Positions 16,369-24,859 of a stretch of 64,000 nt of DNA are shown in pieces. Every line of letters begins with the position of its first letter. Positions within the stretch are counted from its first letter, which is position 1. Position numbers and translations under genes: made by a program. The notes below the pieces were generated by a model. The model was not told the DNA's origin. It made no database searches and worked only from the letters and a program-made list of their open reading frames with translations. Source of the DNA: Acidobacteriota bacterium (lineage in GTDB: Bacteria > Acidobacteriota > Terriglobia > Terriglobales > SCQP01); NCBI GenBank assembly GCA_021789895.1, contig JAJYIU010000004.1, forward strand, positions 1 through 64,000, given 5' to 3'.

Positions 16369-17190
16369 CTAGCGGGAAGCGGAAGCCCGGCTGGCGGCGC
16401 GCGCCTGCTCGATGCTGAGCTTCTGTGCCAGGTTATACCACTTGTTGGCTTTGGCGGTATCCTGGCGGGCGGCGGCCTGGTTGCCGCACTCCATATCCGC
16501 CTTCTCGCGATAGAGCAGGTTCACGTAGGTCATCGCGTTGACGTAATTCTGGCGCAGCTCCATCGCTTTGTGCAGCATTTGCAGACCGTCATTGACGATC
16601 GGCAGGTTGGTGGCGGCCAGGTTCTTGCAGGCGCGCACGATGATGCGCGGCGCGCGGCGCGCGACAAACGGCGCCTGGGGATTGGTGATCCCATATTTGA
16701 GCCGAGTGGTGATGCGCGGGCGGTAGGATTCGTTCCAGTCAATCACGCCGATGGTGTAGTACGGCACCGGGTCATTGGGATCGCGCTGGATCTGCTCCTG
16801 GTAGTACTTCCGCGCGGTTTCGAATTTGCCCATGCCGTAGTAGATCGAGGCGATGCCGGCGATGGCGTTGGCGTTGTTGGGCTGCATTTTGAGGATGGAA
16901 TTATAGACGTCCACCGACTGCTGGCCGATGCGCAGGTTATCGGGCGAGGGATTGCCGGCGACAAACTGGTTTTGATAGGTAATGGCCAGATACAGGCGGG
17001 CGGTGATCAGCGAGGGATCGAGCCGGACGGCATCTTTGAAATGCTCGGCCGCGACGCTGAATTGCGCCGATTTATAGGCGCGCACGCCCTTGTTCAACTG
17101 ATCGCGGGCTTTGAGCCGGTTGCAGCCGGTAGCCAGCAGCATCGCAGCCGCCAGCAGGCCCAGGATTCCCCATCGGTTAGCGGAAGACAT
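16369..17190 (-). CDS. Tetratricopeptide-repeat lipoprotein
   Basis: ATG 17190 with AGGAG about 8 bases upstream gives 273 residues. The lipobox LLATGC places the lipidated Cys at 23. TPR units follow (AYKSAQFSVAAEHFKDAVRL, ITARLYLAITYQNQF, NNANAIAGIASIYYGMGKFE, ARKYYQEQIQRDPNDPVPYY). The tail includes QNYVNAMTYVNLLYREKADM. It lies 112 bases downstream of the ExbD gene in the same direction, so it may belong to the Ton-type energy-transduction operon. It is probably an inner- or outer-membrane scaffold in the periplasm. Confidence 0.82.
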   Translation of the reverse strand: MSSANRWGILGLLAAAMLLATGCNRLKARDQLNKGVRAYKSAQFSVAAEHFKDAVRLDPSLITARLYLAITYQNQFVAGNPSPDNLRIGQQSVDVYNSILKMQPNNANAIAGIASIYYGMGKFETARKYYQEQIQRDPNDPVPYYTIGVIDWNESYRPRITTRLKYGITNPQAPFVARRAPRIIVRACKNLAATNLPIVNDGLQMLHKAMELRQNYVNAMTYVNLLYREKADMECGNQAAARQDTAKANKWYNLAQKLSIEQARAASRASASR

Positions 17191-17302
17191 CAGCGAATTC
17201 TCCTGCCGCTGCGCGCCTCGCCGGCGGCAAGCGGAAAAAAGCAGCCTAGCACAAACCCCGGACCGCCCGGCCAATGACTTGCCCGCGGTCACAAGCGCCG
17301 GC

Positions 17303-17734
17303 TCATTGCCCGGCGATCATCTTGGGGGTCAAGAGCCCGACCTTGATGGTCGGGTCCACCCCCTTGGCGATATCAATCGCGCGCGCGACCTGGGCGAATG
17401 CAATATCGTTGTCGGCGCGCACGAACATCACCTTTTCGGCGCGGGTTTTGTAAATCGCATTCAACTGGCTGCCCAGCGTATCCCAGGTGACCGAGGTCTC
17501 GTTGATCTTCACCTGGTTGCCATCGAGCACCTGCACCACGATGGTCGCATTGTTGACCGGCTGGGTCTTGGTTTTGTGCTTGTTCGGCTGGGGCACCAGG
17601 GTATGCAAGCCATGCGGCTTGAGCGGGGTGATGACCATGAAAATGATGATCAGCACCAGCAGCACGTCAATCAGCGGAGTGACGTTGATATCCGAACTGG
17701 GGCCGCCCTTACTACCACCAACTGTCATTGCCAT
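17303..17734 (-). CDS. exbD: ExbD/TolR-family biopolymer transport protein (second copy)
   Basis: ATG 17734 (AAGGAG about 8 bases upstream) gives 143 residues. The short cytoplasmic start is followed by SDINVTPLIDVLLVLIIIFM, whose Asp (DV) in the single transmembrane helix is the proton-pathway residue of ExbD/TolR. The periplasmic domain includes VMFVRADNDIAFAQVARAID. It follows another exbD by 60 bases. Two different ExbD proteins with one ExbB and one TonB are seen in several Acidobacteria and deltaproteobacterial Ton systems. Confidence 0.9.
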   Translation of the reverse strand: MAMTVGGSKGGPSSDINVTPLIDVLLVLIIIFMVITPLKPHGLHTLVPQPNKHKTKTQPVNNATIVVQVLDGNQVKINETSVTWDTLGSQLNAIYKTRAEKVMFVRADNDIAFAQVARAIDIAKGVDPTIKVGLLTPKMIAGQ

Positions 17735-17794
17735 AAAAAAAACTCCTTGGGACGTCGCCGGCGGAATTCGCCGCCGGTCCATCCGCCGGCGGGT

Positions 17795-18235
17795 TTAATC
17801 GCCGGTCATCACTTCGCCCTGGGCATTCACTTTCTGGGTGATCAGGCCCAGGCGGTCCACGCCGGCGGCGCGCACGGCATCCACCACCTGCACCACGCTG
17901 CCGTAGCCGGCGCGGGCATCGGCCTTGACGTAAACCGTCTTGTTCAGCCGCTTGCCCAATTCGGCTTTGACCTTGTCGGTAAGCACGTCGGGCGAGATCA
18001 GCTTGTTGCCCAGAAAAATCCTGCCATCGCGGCCGATTGCCACCGTGATCGCATTGGTCTTGCTGGCGTTGGGCATGCGGATGGCGTTTTGCGCCGGCGC
18101 CAGGTCCACGTTGACGCCCTTGGAGAGCATCGGGGTGACGACCATGAAGATGATCAGCAGCACCAGCATCACGTCCACCAGCGGGGTGACGTTGATGTCG
18201 GAAGTAACGTGCACGCGTTCTTTCGGCAGAGCCAT
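17795..18235 (-). CDS. exbD: ExbD/TolR-family biopolymer transport protein (first copy)
   Basis: 146 residues. SDINVTPLVDVMLVLLIIFM contains the conserved membrane Asp. The periplasmic domain follows (NAIRMPNASKTNAITVAIGR, VYVKADARAGYGSVVQVVDA). CAGGAG lies 8 bases before ATG 18235. It sits downstream of exbB, separated from it by two strong inverted repeats (18257-18323) that could tune expression of ExbD relative to ExbB. It differs clearly in sequence from the second ExbD, so the two may form heteromers. Confidence 0.92.
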   Translation of the reverse strand: MALPKERVHVTSDINVTPLVDVMLVLLIIFMVVTPMLSKGVNVDLAPAQNAIRMPNASKTNAITVAIGRDGRIFLGNKLISPDVLTDKVKAELGKRLNKTVYVKADARAGYGSVVQVVDAVRAAGVDRLGLITQKVNAQGEVMTGD

Positions 18236-18256
18236 AAATTCGACTCCTGAATTGGA

Positions 18257-18276
18257 GCAAAACCCGTGGGTTTTGC
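18257..18276. repeat. Perfect inverted repeat between exbB and exbD
   Basis: GCAAAACCC / GGGTTTTGC, a 9-bp stem with a 2-base centre, lying 22 bases before the first exbD start. As RNA it could form a small hairpin near that ribosome site. Confidence 0.6.
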
Positions 18277-18287
18277 GCTTACGCCTT

Positions 18288-18323
18288 CCCTCCCGGCCCC
18301 GCCGCGAGGCGGGACCGGGAGGG
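18288..18323 (-). terminator. Strong hairpin between exbB and exbD (possible attenuator)
   Basis: A 16-bp stem with one C/T difference (CCCTCCCGGCCCCGCC / GGCGGGACCGGGAGGG) and loop GCGA, inside an otherwise continuous exbB-exbD transcription unit. There is no clear U run after it, so partial termination or mRNA 3'-end stabilisation of exbB is more likely than full termination. Confidence 0.5.
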
Positions 18324-18371
18324 GGAGGACAGGCAAACGATTGCGGCGGGCGCGAGAGCCGCCGCGAAAAA

Positions 18372-19100
18372 CTACTTGCGCACGGCGGCGCGGCCGGAGC
18401 GCTTCAGGAAGTAGTCAATCAGCTCGCTGGAGGAGTTGTCCATTTCGATGTCGAACGCCTCCACCTTGCCGGTGAAATAGTTGTAGGCCCAGACGGCGGG
18501 CACGGCGACCAGCAGGCCGAAGGCGGTGGTGACCAGCGCTTCGGAAATGCCGCCCGCGACCGCCGCGATGCCGGTGGTGTTGGTGGTGCTGATGCTGGTG
18601 AAGGCATGGATAATGCCCAGCACCGTGCCGAACAGCCCGACAAAGGGGGCGGTGGCGCCGATGGTGGCCAGCGAGCCCAAGCCGCGCTTCAGCTCGGCGT
18701 GCTCGATGGCTTCGGCGCGGTCGAGGGCGCGCCGGGAAGCGTCAATCTCGTCGCCGGGAATGTCGGTGGAGACCTCGTGCGCCTGGAATTCGGCCAGGCC
18801 GGCGGTGACCACCTTGGCGAGATGGCTCTTCTTGTTGCGTTCGGCGATCTTGATGGCCTCGTCCACGCGGCCGTTCTTCAACGCGCCGGCGACCGCAGGG
18901 GCGAACTCGCGCGACTGGCGGCGGGCGGCGGAATAAACCAGCCACCGGTCCACCATCACGCCGATGGAGATCACCGACATGATGAACAGCACGATGACCA
19001 CCGCCTTGGCGGCGATGCCCATCTGATGCCAGAGGGCGATGGGATCGCCCAGGTTCGCGCTGTTGGCCTGCGCTTGCAGAAAGAAGTAAATCGCGTACAT
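18372..19100 (-). CDS. exbB: ExbB/TolQ-family proton channel protein
   Basis: 242 residues of the MotA/TolQ/ExbB family. The three transmembrane segments are AVVIVLFIMSVISIGVMVD, GATAPFVGLFGTVLGIIHAF and ALVTTAFGLLVAVPAVWAYN, the last two holding the conserved proton-channel Thr and Gly/Pro positions. The cytoplasmic loop between helices 1 and 2 is long, as usual. With ExbD and TonB it converts the proton gradient into force for outer-membrane transport. The order tonB-exbB-exbD-exbD on the minus strand indicates one operon. Confidence 0.93.
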   Translation of the reverse strand: MYAIYFFLQAQANSANLGDPIALWHQMGIAAKAVVIVLFIMSVISIGVMVDRWLVYSAARRQSREFAPAVAGALKNGRVDEAIKIAERNKKSHLAKVVTAGLAEFQAHEVSTDIPGDEIDASRRALDRAEAIEHAELKRGLGSLATIGATAPFVGLFGTVLGIIHAFTSISTTNTTGIAAVAGGISEALVTTAFGLLVAVPAVWAYNYFTGKVEAFDIEMDNSSSELIDYFLKRSGRAAVRK

Positions 19101-19163
19101 ACCGTTTTGCCTATCCTCCTAAAAAAAGTAACGAACTCGTTGTGCGCTCCGAAATCAGGCGGG

Positions 19164-19901
19164 CTAATCGCCGGCCAGGGTAAAATTGACGTTGATGATG
19201 GTATCCACTTTGACCGGGACGCCATTGAGCAAAGTAGGGGCATAGTGCCAGGTGCGCACCGCCTGCAGCGCGGCGCCGACCAGCAGGCCGGGACCGCTGA
19301 CGACTTGCAGGCTGGTAATCCTCCCATCCTGCCCGATGATGGCGTGCAACACCACGGTGCCCTGAATGTGCGCCTCGCGCGCCAGCGGCGGATACTGCGG
19401 ATTCTGGCAATCGAGGCACTTGGCGGATTGAACATTGCCGCCGACGTGAATGATGGAGGGCGTGGGCGGCGGCGGGGGCGGCGGCGCGGCCGATGGCAGG
19501 CTGCTGAAGATGCCGCCGGCGACGCCGTTGGAGGGCCCGCCGGTCATGCTGCCGATCACGCCATTGGTGGGCGCCTGCGGCGGCGGCGCGGTTTCCTTGA
19601 TCATGGCGATCTTCTTGGGGATCTTCTTCGGCGCCAGCAGCTCGTTGTTATTCATCTCGCTGAAGATCTTGTGCACGATCTTGGGCATGGGCGGCGGCGG
19701 CGGGGGCGGGGGCGGCGGTGGCGGCGGCGGCGCCAGGAACATGGCCGAAAACTGCCCCATCGGCAGCACATCGGTGTAGATCAGCGGAATCAGCACCATG
19801 ACCAGGATCACCGCCACCTGGATGATGGCCGAGAGAGCGAAGGTCCAGGGTTTTTTGGTTTTTCCCCGCTTGCCCGATATCACTACGCTTTGTTCAAACA
19901 T
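19164..19901 (-). CDS. tonB: TonB energy-transducing protein with long polyproline linker
   Basis: 245 residues. There is a basic N-terminus, then one transmembrane helix (FALSAIIQVAVILVMVLIPL), a run of 14 prolines (residues about 58-71), a charged spacer (APKKIPKKIAMIKET), a second proline run (PPPPPPP) and a TonB-C domain (CQNPQYPPLAREAHIQGTVV, AVRTWHYAPTLLNGVPV). Lys-rich and Pro-rich spacers span the periplasm. The polyproline DNA is a GGC/GGG microsatellite at about 19690-19735 on the plus strand, prone to slippage. It lies 63 bases before exbB. Confidence 0.92.
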   Translation of the reverse strand: MFEQSVVISGKRGKTKKPWTFALSAIIQVAVILVMVLIPLIYTDVLPMGQFSAMFLAPPPPPPPPPPPPPPMPKIVHKIFSEMNNNELLAPKKIPKKIAMIKETAPPPQAPTNGVIGSMTGGPSNGVAGGIFSSLPSAAPPPPPPPTPSIIHVGGNVQSAKCLDCQNPQYPPLAREAHIQGTVVLHAIIGQDGRITSLQVVSGPGLLVGAALQAVRTWHYAPTLLNGVPVKVDTIINVNFTLAGD

Positions 19902-19922
19902 CGTGTCCCCTCCCGGCCCGCG

Positions 19923-21161
19923 TTATCGCTCCCGGGCCATTTTTTCTCCCTGCTGCCGGCTGGCCTTCGCCGCCGCTACGGCGCGCAGCGGCCGCTGGCG
20001 GCGGTTGCGCCAATCAATATATGCCACCATCATCGGCGCGGCGACTGCAATTGAGGAATATGTGCCGACCAGAATGCCAAAAGTCATGGCGAAGGAAAAG
20101 CCGCGCAGCACCTGCCCGCCCAGGGCTAATAGCGAAAGCACCGAGAGGAAGGTCAGCCCCGAGGTCAGCACCGTCCGGCTCAGGGTCTGGTTGATGCTGC
20201 GGTTGACGATGTCGGCCAGTTTATCGCGCCGCAAAATCTTCAGGTTTTCCCGCACCCGGTCGAAGACCACGATGGTGTCGTTCATCGAATAGCCGACCAG
20301 CGTGAGAAAGGCGGCGATGACGGTCAAATCCATCGAGATGCGGAAGAAAGCGAACATGCCGAGCGTGATCAGCACGTCGTGAAAAACCGCGACCACCGCG
20401 GCGACGCCATAGATCCACTCGAAGCGCAGGGCGATGTAGACCAGCATGCCCAGCAGCGCCAGCAGCGTGGCCTTGATCGCCTGGCCGCGCAACTGCGCCC
20501 CGACTTCCGGCCCGACGATATTGACGCCCTGAATATGAAACGGGCTGATGAAGAAACCGGCGCGCAGGCTGGAGATCAGTTTTGCCGTGACTTGCGGCAC
20601 CGCGCTGAAAGTGGAAAAGTGCGACACCAGCCCGCCCCAGACCTGGTCGCGGTAGTGGCCCAGCATGTCCTGCGCCAGGCGGCTATAGCGCGTCTGCGCC
20701 GTGGGATCGCCGGATGCGACCCAGCCGTTGGGGTCCTGCTGCATCAAAAACACGGTCAATTGCTGCGGGCTGACGTTGTTGATATCGTTTTTCGCGGCGG
20801 GATGGCCGAGCACGGAATAGAGCGCCTTTTCAATATCCTGGCGGCCTTTTTCCAGGTCCGAGCGCGACAGATGCTTCAAGGAAACCGAGATCAGCACCTC
20901 ATTGCCGCCGGTGCCGCCGACCGGCTGGATGGTGGAAGCCCCCAGTCCGATCCGGGACAATCCGGAGCGGATCATGCTCACAGGCGCGGGGCGGTTGAAT
21001 TTCACATCCACCATAGTGCCGCCGGTAAAATCAATGCCCAGTTTGGGGCCGTGATAATAGGCCAGTGCCGCCATGCCGATGACGAACAGCGTCATCGTAA
21101 GCGCAAGAAAGTACCACTTCTTGCCGAGGAAATCTATATTGGTTTCGCGAAAAAATTCCAT
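19923..21161 (-). CDS. secF: Protein translocase subunit SecF
   Basis: 412 residues from ATG 21161 (a TTG 6 bases upstream is possible). Hallmarks are the first helix followed by GPKLGIDFTGGTMVDVKF, the periplasmic domain, then GAQLRGQAIKATLLALLGML and IALRFEWIYGVAAVVAVFHD with helices 2-6, including SMNDTIVVFDRVREN. The C-terminus is basic. An insertion of about 60 residues in the periplasmic region (VFLMQQDPNGWVASGDPT) makes it longer than E. coli SecF. With SecD it uses the proton gradient to pull exported proteins. It lies 217 bases downstream of secD, an unusually wide gap. Confidence 0.95.
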   Translation of the reverse strand: MEFFRETNIDFLGKKWYFLALTMTLFVIGMAALAYYHGPKLGIDFTGGTMVDVKFNRPAPVSMIRSGLSRIGLGASTIQPVGGTGGNEVLISVSLKHLSRSDLEKGRQDIEKALYSVLGHPAAKNDINNVSPQQLTVFLMQQDPNGWVASGDPTAQTRYSRLAQDMLGHYRDQVWGGLVSHFSTFSAVPQVTAKLISSLRAGFFISPFHIQGVNIVGPEVGAQLRGQAIKATLLALLGMLVYIALRFEWIYGVAAVVAVFHDVLITLGMFAFFRISMDLTVIAAFLTLVGYSMNDTIVVFDRVRENLKILRRDKLADIVNRSINQTLSRTVLTSGLTFLSVLSLLALGGQVLRGFSFAMTFGILVGTYSSIAVAAPMMVAYIDWRNRRQRPLRAVAAAKASRQQGEKMARER

Positions 21162-21210
21162 GCTCAATCATTTCCATATGCATGGCCGAGCACGCCAAGG
21201 GCCGCCCTGG

Positions 21211-21228
21211 CCGGCTCCGGGGAGCCGG
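21211..21228. repeat. Inverted repeat in the secD-secF gap
   Basis: CCGGCTCC / GGAGCCGG, an 8-bp perfect stem with a 2-base centre, within the 217-base stretch between secD and secF. No ORF, promoter or U run is visible in this gap. It may be a processing or attenuation hairpin. Confidence 0.4.
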
Positions 21229-21378
21229 ACGGGAGAACCGCTCGCGGGCTATAGACACCGGGCCAGGCAAAAAAGTTCCGGGCGAGGCAACCGCCCGCGA
21301 AGGTTATTGTAGCCGGAATGCCGTAAACGTTGGTGGGGCGGCGCCTTAAGCCGCTTCCGGCGGGACTGCGGGAAAAGT

Positions 21379-23001
21379 TCATATACTCAGTTCCGCTCCA
21401 CGCGGCAGGCGCAGCAGCTCGTAATCGAAGATCACGCGCGAAACGAAGACGGCGGTAAACAGGTTGGCGATCAAGCCGGCGGTCAAAGTGATGGCGAAAC
21501 CCTTGATCTCGCTGGTGCCGAATAAATAAAGGAAGACCGCCGAAACGACCGTGGTCACGTGCGTATCCAGAATCGTGCGGAAAGCGCGGTTAAAGCCGAT
21601 GTCCACGGCGGAGGCGATGGGTTTGCCGTGGCGGCGCTCCTCGCGTATGCGCTCGAAAATGAGCACGTTAGAGTCCACTGCCATGCCGATGGTCAGAATG
21701 ATGCCGGCGATTCCGGGCAGGGTGAGCGTGGCGTTGACCCATGCCATATAGGCCATCAGAATGACCAGGTTCAGCACCAGGGCCAGCACGGCATTGATGC
21801 CGGCGCCCTTGTAATAAACCAGCATGAAGCCGGCTACGGCGATAAAGCCGACGAGCGCCGCCAACACCCCTGAGTGGATGGAGTCGGCGCCCAGGGAGGG
21901 GCCGACCACCTCTTCTTCCAGGTAAGTAATCGAAGCCGGCAGCGCGCCCGAGCGCAGCACCAGCGCCAGATCGGAAGCCGACTTGCGGCTGAAATTGCCT
22001 GTAATGCGGCCCTGGTCGGAGATGCGCGCCTGGATCGTGGCGGCTTCCTGCACTTTGCCGTCGAGAATCACCGCCAGTTGGCGTCCGATATTGGCGCCGG
22101 TGAATTGGGCGAAGCGCTGGCCGCCGTCGCGCGTCAGGGTAAATTCCACTTCCCAGCCGCCGGCGGTGGACATATTCGGTTGGGCATCGCGCAGGTCGCT
22201 GCCGGTAACCACCGGCACCGTGTTCACCAGGTACCATTGCCCCGCACCGTTGGAATTGGCGCCGATGCTGCGGCCCGGCAGCAGGCTTTCGCCTTGTGGC
22301 AGCACGCCATTGAACTGCGAGAGCGCATCGGCCTGGCTGTTATAAGGGCCGCCCTTGACCAGAGTGATCTCCAGCATGGCGGTTTCCTGCATCACCTGCC
22401 GGACCCGCGCCGGATCATCCACCCCGGGCAGCTCGACCAGAATCTGGTACGCTCCCAACCCATTCTGCCGGATAGTAGGCTCGGTGACCCCGAGCTGGTT
22501 GATGCGGTTGCCGATGGTTTCAATCGCCTGCTGCAGGGCGTGGTCTTTCAGTGACGTCACCGTCGCCGGCGACATGCGTATGAAATAGGCGCCCGGCTGG
22601 CCGGGATTCGAGTTGACGCTGTAGCTGGGGCCGAGCGAATTCTGCACCAGGCCGCGAAACTGCCCGCTCTGGGCCAGCGGAATCCCATTCGCCTCGATCA
22701 TGTCGGGCTGGGCCTTGGGCAGGGGCTGGGTCAGGGCGGTGTAAGCGATGCCGCGGCGCGCCAGCTCGGACTGCAGACGCTGGATATTCTGCGCCATCTC
22801 GGCGCGCACGGCGTCGTTGACGTGCACCTGCAAGACCAGGTGCGTACCGCCTTGCAGGTCGAGTCCCAGGTTAATGCGGCTGGCAGTGGAGCGCTTGATG
22901 GCGCTCCAGCTCAGCGCGCCGGGAATTCCGGTAATGCCCAGCAGGCAGGCCAGCACCACCACCACGATGAAGACAGATTTCCAAAGCAGCGTTCGTTTCA
23001 T
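21379..23001 (-). CDS. secD: Protein translocase subunit SecD
   Basis: 540 residues from ATG 23001 (an in-frame GTG at 23019 is possible). The first helix is followed by INLGLDLQGGTHLVLQVHV, the SecD signature, then a large periplasmic domain (YQILVELPGVDDPARVRQVM) and the C-terminal five helices (VLNLVILMAYMAWVNATLTL, GMAVDSNVLIFERIREERRH, FGTSEIKGFAITLTAGLIAN). It is part of the SecDF-YajC accessory complex and the order tgt-yajC-secD-secF is the classical one. Confidence 0.96.
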   Translation of the reverse strand: MKRTLLWKSVFIVVVVLACLLGITGIPGALSWSAIKRSTASRINLGLDLQGGTHLVLQVHVNDAVRAEMAQNIQRLQSELARRGIAYTALTQPLPKAQPDMIEANGIPLAQSGQFRGLVQNSLGPSYSVNSNPGQPGAYFIRMSPATVTSLKDHALQQAIETIGNRINQLGVTEPTIRQNGLGAYQILVELPGVDDPARVRQVMQETAMLEITLVKGGPYNSQADALSQFNGVLPQGESLLPGRSIGANSNGAGQWYLVNTVPVVTGSDLRDAQPNMSTAGGWEVEFTLTRDGGQRFAQFTGANIGRQLAVILDGKVQEAATIQARISDQGRITGNFSRKSASDLALVLRSGALPASITYLEEEVVGPSLGADSIHSGVLAALVGFIAVAGFMLVYYKGAGINAVLALVLNLVILMAYMAWVNATLTLPGIAGIILTIGMAVDSNVLIFERIREERRHGKPIASAVDIGFNRAFRTILDTHVTTVVSAVFLYLFGTSEIKGFAITLTAGLIANLFTAVFVSRVIFDYELLRLPRGAELSI

Positions 23002-23043
23002 GTGACTCAATGCGCACACCCGTCCGCGGAGGAAGCGGACAGG

Positions 23044-23364
23044 TCAGCTTTCTTTTTCTTTTTCCGGCGCCTCGACATGGGCGATGGCGTTCCGGACGAA
23101 TTCCATTTTCAGATTATCCGGAGCGACCCGCAACTGAATCGAGTCGTCGCGCAGGCTGATGATCACGCCGCGCAGTCCGCCGGTGGTGACCACCCGGTCG
23201 CCGGTCTTCAACTCGCGCAGCATGCGCTGCACGCGCTTCTGGCGCCGCTGCATGGGCATGATCAGCAAGACATAAAAAATTGCGAATAAGAACAGGAGCA
23301 TCAGCAAGCCGGGCATGCTGCCGCCGGCGGCTGGAGCTATCGCCAACCACGAAGCAGGAATCAA
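23044..23364 (-). CDS. yajC: Preprotein translocase subunit YajC
   Basis: 106 residues. One transmembrane helix (LLMLLFLFAIFYVLLIMPMQ) is followed by RRQKRVQRMLRELKTGDRVV, then TTGGLRGVIISLRDD, the typical YajC cytoplasmic motif, and an acidic/basic tail. It lies 42 bases upstream of secD in the same direction, matching its role in the SecDF-YajC complex. Confidence 0.95.
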   Translation of the reverse strand: MIPASWLAIAPAAGGSMPGLLMLLFLFAIFYVLLIMPMQRRQKRVQRMLRELKTGDRVVTTGGLRGVIISLRDDSIQLRVAPDNLKMEFVRNAIAHVEAPEKEKES

Positions 23365-23508
23365 GCGCTTCTCCCCTCTGCCGCTGGCTAGTTCAGAAAC
23401 CTTGCCCAGTGGCAGGAAATTAATCCTTCAACGGTGGACTCATGGACCGCCGCTAAATGCAATTAGTGCCGGACAACATTCCGGCCCCGGCCGCGGCTGG
23501 AGCCTGGA

Positions 23509-24675
23509 TCAGAGGGCCAAACCGGTCTGGTTGGCCGCCGCGAGCTGCCGCCGAATCCGGCTAAACTGCCCGCGAACTATAGCATGGCGAATACGGCGCA
23601 TGGTGTCAAGGTAATGAAACAGGTTATGGCGGGTCAGCAGCATCGAGGCCAGAATCTCCCGGGTCTGAAACAGGTGGCGGAGATAGGCCCGCGAATAGCG
23701 CGCGCAGACGGGGCAGACGCAGGCGGGGTCGGGCGGCTGGGCATCGCCGGCCAGGGCCGCGGCCTTGATGGAAAGCCGGCCTTGCGAGGTAAACAACAGC
23801 CCGTTGCGGGCATTGCGGGTGGGCAGCACGCAATCCATCATGTCCACGCCCAGGGCCACATATTCCGCTAGCTCGCCCGGCGCTCCCACCCCCATGGCAT
23901 AGCGCGGCTTTTCCGCCGGCAGCCGCGGCAGCGCGGCGGCGGCCGCTTGCCAGGTCAACTCGCGCGGCTCGCCAACCGAAAGCCCGCCCAGCGCGTAGCC
24001 GGGCAGCTCCAGCGCGGCCAGCCGCTCGGCCGCTTCGGCGCGCAGCGCGGGATGCATGCCCCCCTGCACGATGCCGAAAAGCGCCTGCTCGTAGCCGTCG
24101 CGACCGCCGCGGCGGTGCTGCCGCCCGCAATCGCGCTCTAGCCAGCGCCGGCGTGCGCGCTCCAGCCAGCGCACGGTCAGCTCCAGCGAAGCGCGGGCGG
24201 CGGCCTCGTCCGCCGGCCAGCCGGTGCACTCGTCCAGCGGCATCAGAATGTCCGGCCCCAAATCGAGCTGGGCTTCCACCACCCGCTCGGGAGTGAATTC
24301 GTGCAGCTCCCCATCCAGATGAGAGCGGAAGCGCACGCCCTCTTCCCCCACCTGCGCCAGCGTTTTCAGGCTGAATACCTGGAAACCGCCGCTATCAGTG
24401 AGCAGCGCATGCGGCCACGCCATGAAACCGTGCAACCCGCCCAACTCGCGGATGCGCGCCGTTCCCGGTCGCAGCGCCAGATGATAGGTGTTGGCCAGCA
24501 GCAGCCGCGCCCCCATCGCCTCCAGCTCTCCCTGCGCCATCGCCTTGACCGCGGCGCGCGTGCCCACCGGCATGAAGACGGGGGTTTCAATCACTCCATG
24601 CGGGGTGTAGAGCCGCCCGGCGCGGGCGCCGGATTCGGGGTCGGTCGCCTCGATTTCAAAGCGGAAAGCGGACAC
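23509..24675 (-). CDS. tgt: tRNA-guanine (queuine) transglycosylase
   Basis: 388 residues. FMPVGTRAAVKAMAQGELEA and LLLANTYHLALRPGTARIRE open the TIM barrel, LLTDSGGFQVFSLKTL contains the general-base Asp, VDMMDCVLPTRNARNGLLFT holds the second Asp and the region before the zinc site, and CVCPVCARYSRAYLRHLF provides the zinc ligands. A shorter Arg-rich insertion follows LERARRRWLERD. The enzyme swaps guanine 34 for preQ1 in GUN-anticodon tRNAs. queC (29346-30050) provides an earlier step. It heads the yajC-secD-secF series; the 144-base gap to yajC has no evident gene. Confidence 0.95.
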   Translation of the reverse strand: MSAFRFEIEATDPESGARAGRLYTPHGVIETPVFMPVGTRAAVKAMAQGELEAMGARLLLANTYHLALRPGTARIRELGGLHGFMAWPHALLTDSGGFQVFSLKTLAQVGEEGVRFRSHLDGELHEFTPERVVEAQLDLGPDILMPLDECTGWPADEAAARASLELTVRWLERARRRWLERDCGRQHRRGGRDGYEQALFGIVQGGMHPALRAEAAERLAALELPGYALGGLSVGEPRELTWQAAAAALPRLPAEKPRYAMGVGAPGELAEYVALGVDMMDCVLPTRNARNGLLFTSQGRLSIKAAALAGDAQPPDPACVCPVCARYSRAYLRHLFQTREILASMLLTRHNLFHYLDTMRRIRHAIVRGQFSRIRRQLAAANQTGLAL

Positions 24676-24859
24676 ATCCGCTATTGTGCGGGAAAAAACG
24701 GCGCGCCCGCTTTCATCTAACGATTTTTACTCCGGCGAGCGGCGCGGCGCGCCCCGCCCGGCGCGCGGTCGCGCCTGCGGCTTCTTTTCCTGATTGCAGT
24801 CATATATTTTTTCCTTGCGGCGATTTGCGCTATGATGAATCCGGTCAGGAAGAGCCGAT

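Noticed and set aside
17940-20054. Long plus-strand frame across exbD, exbB and tonB
   Set aside because: Antisense to four well-supported genes and rich in Gly/Arg/His without domain patterns.
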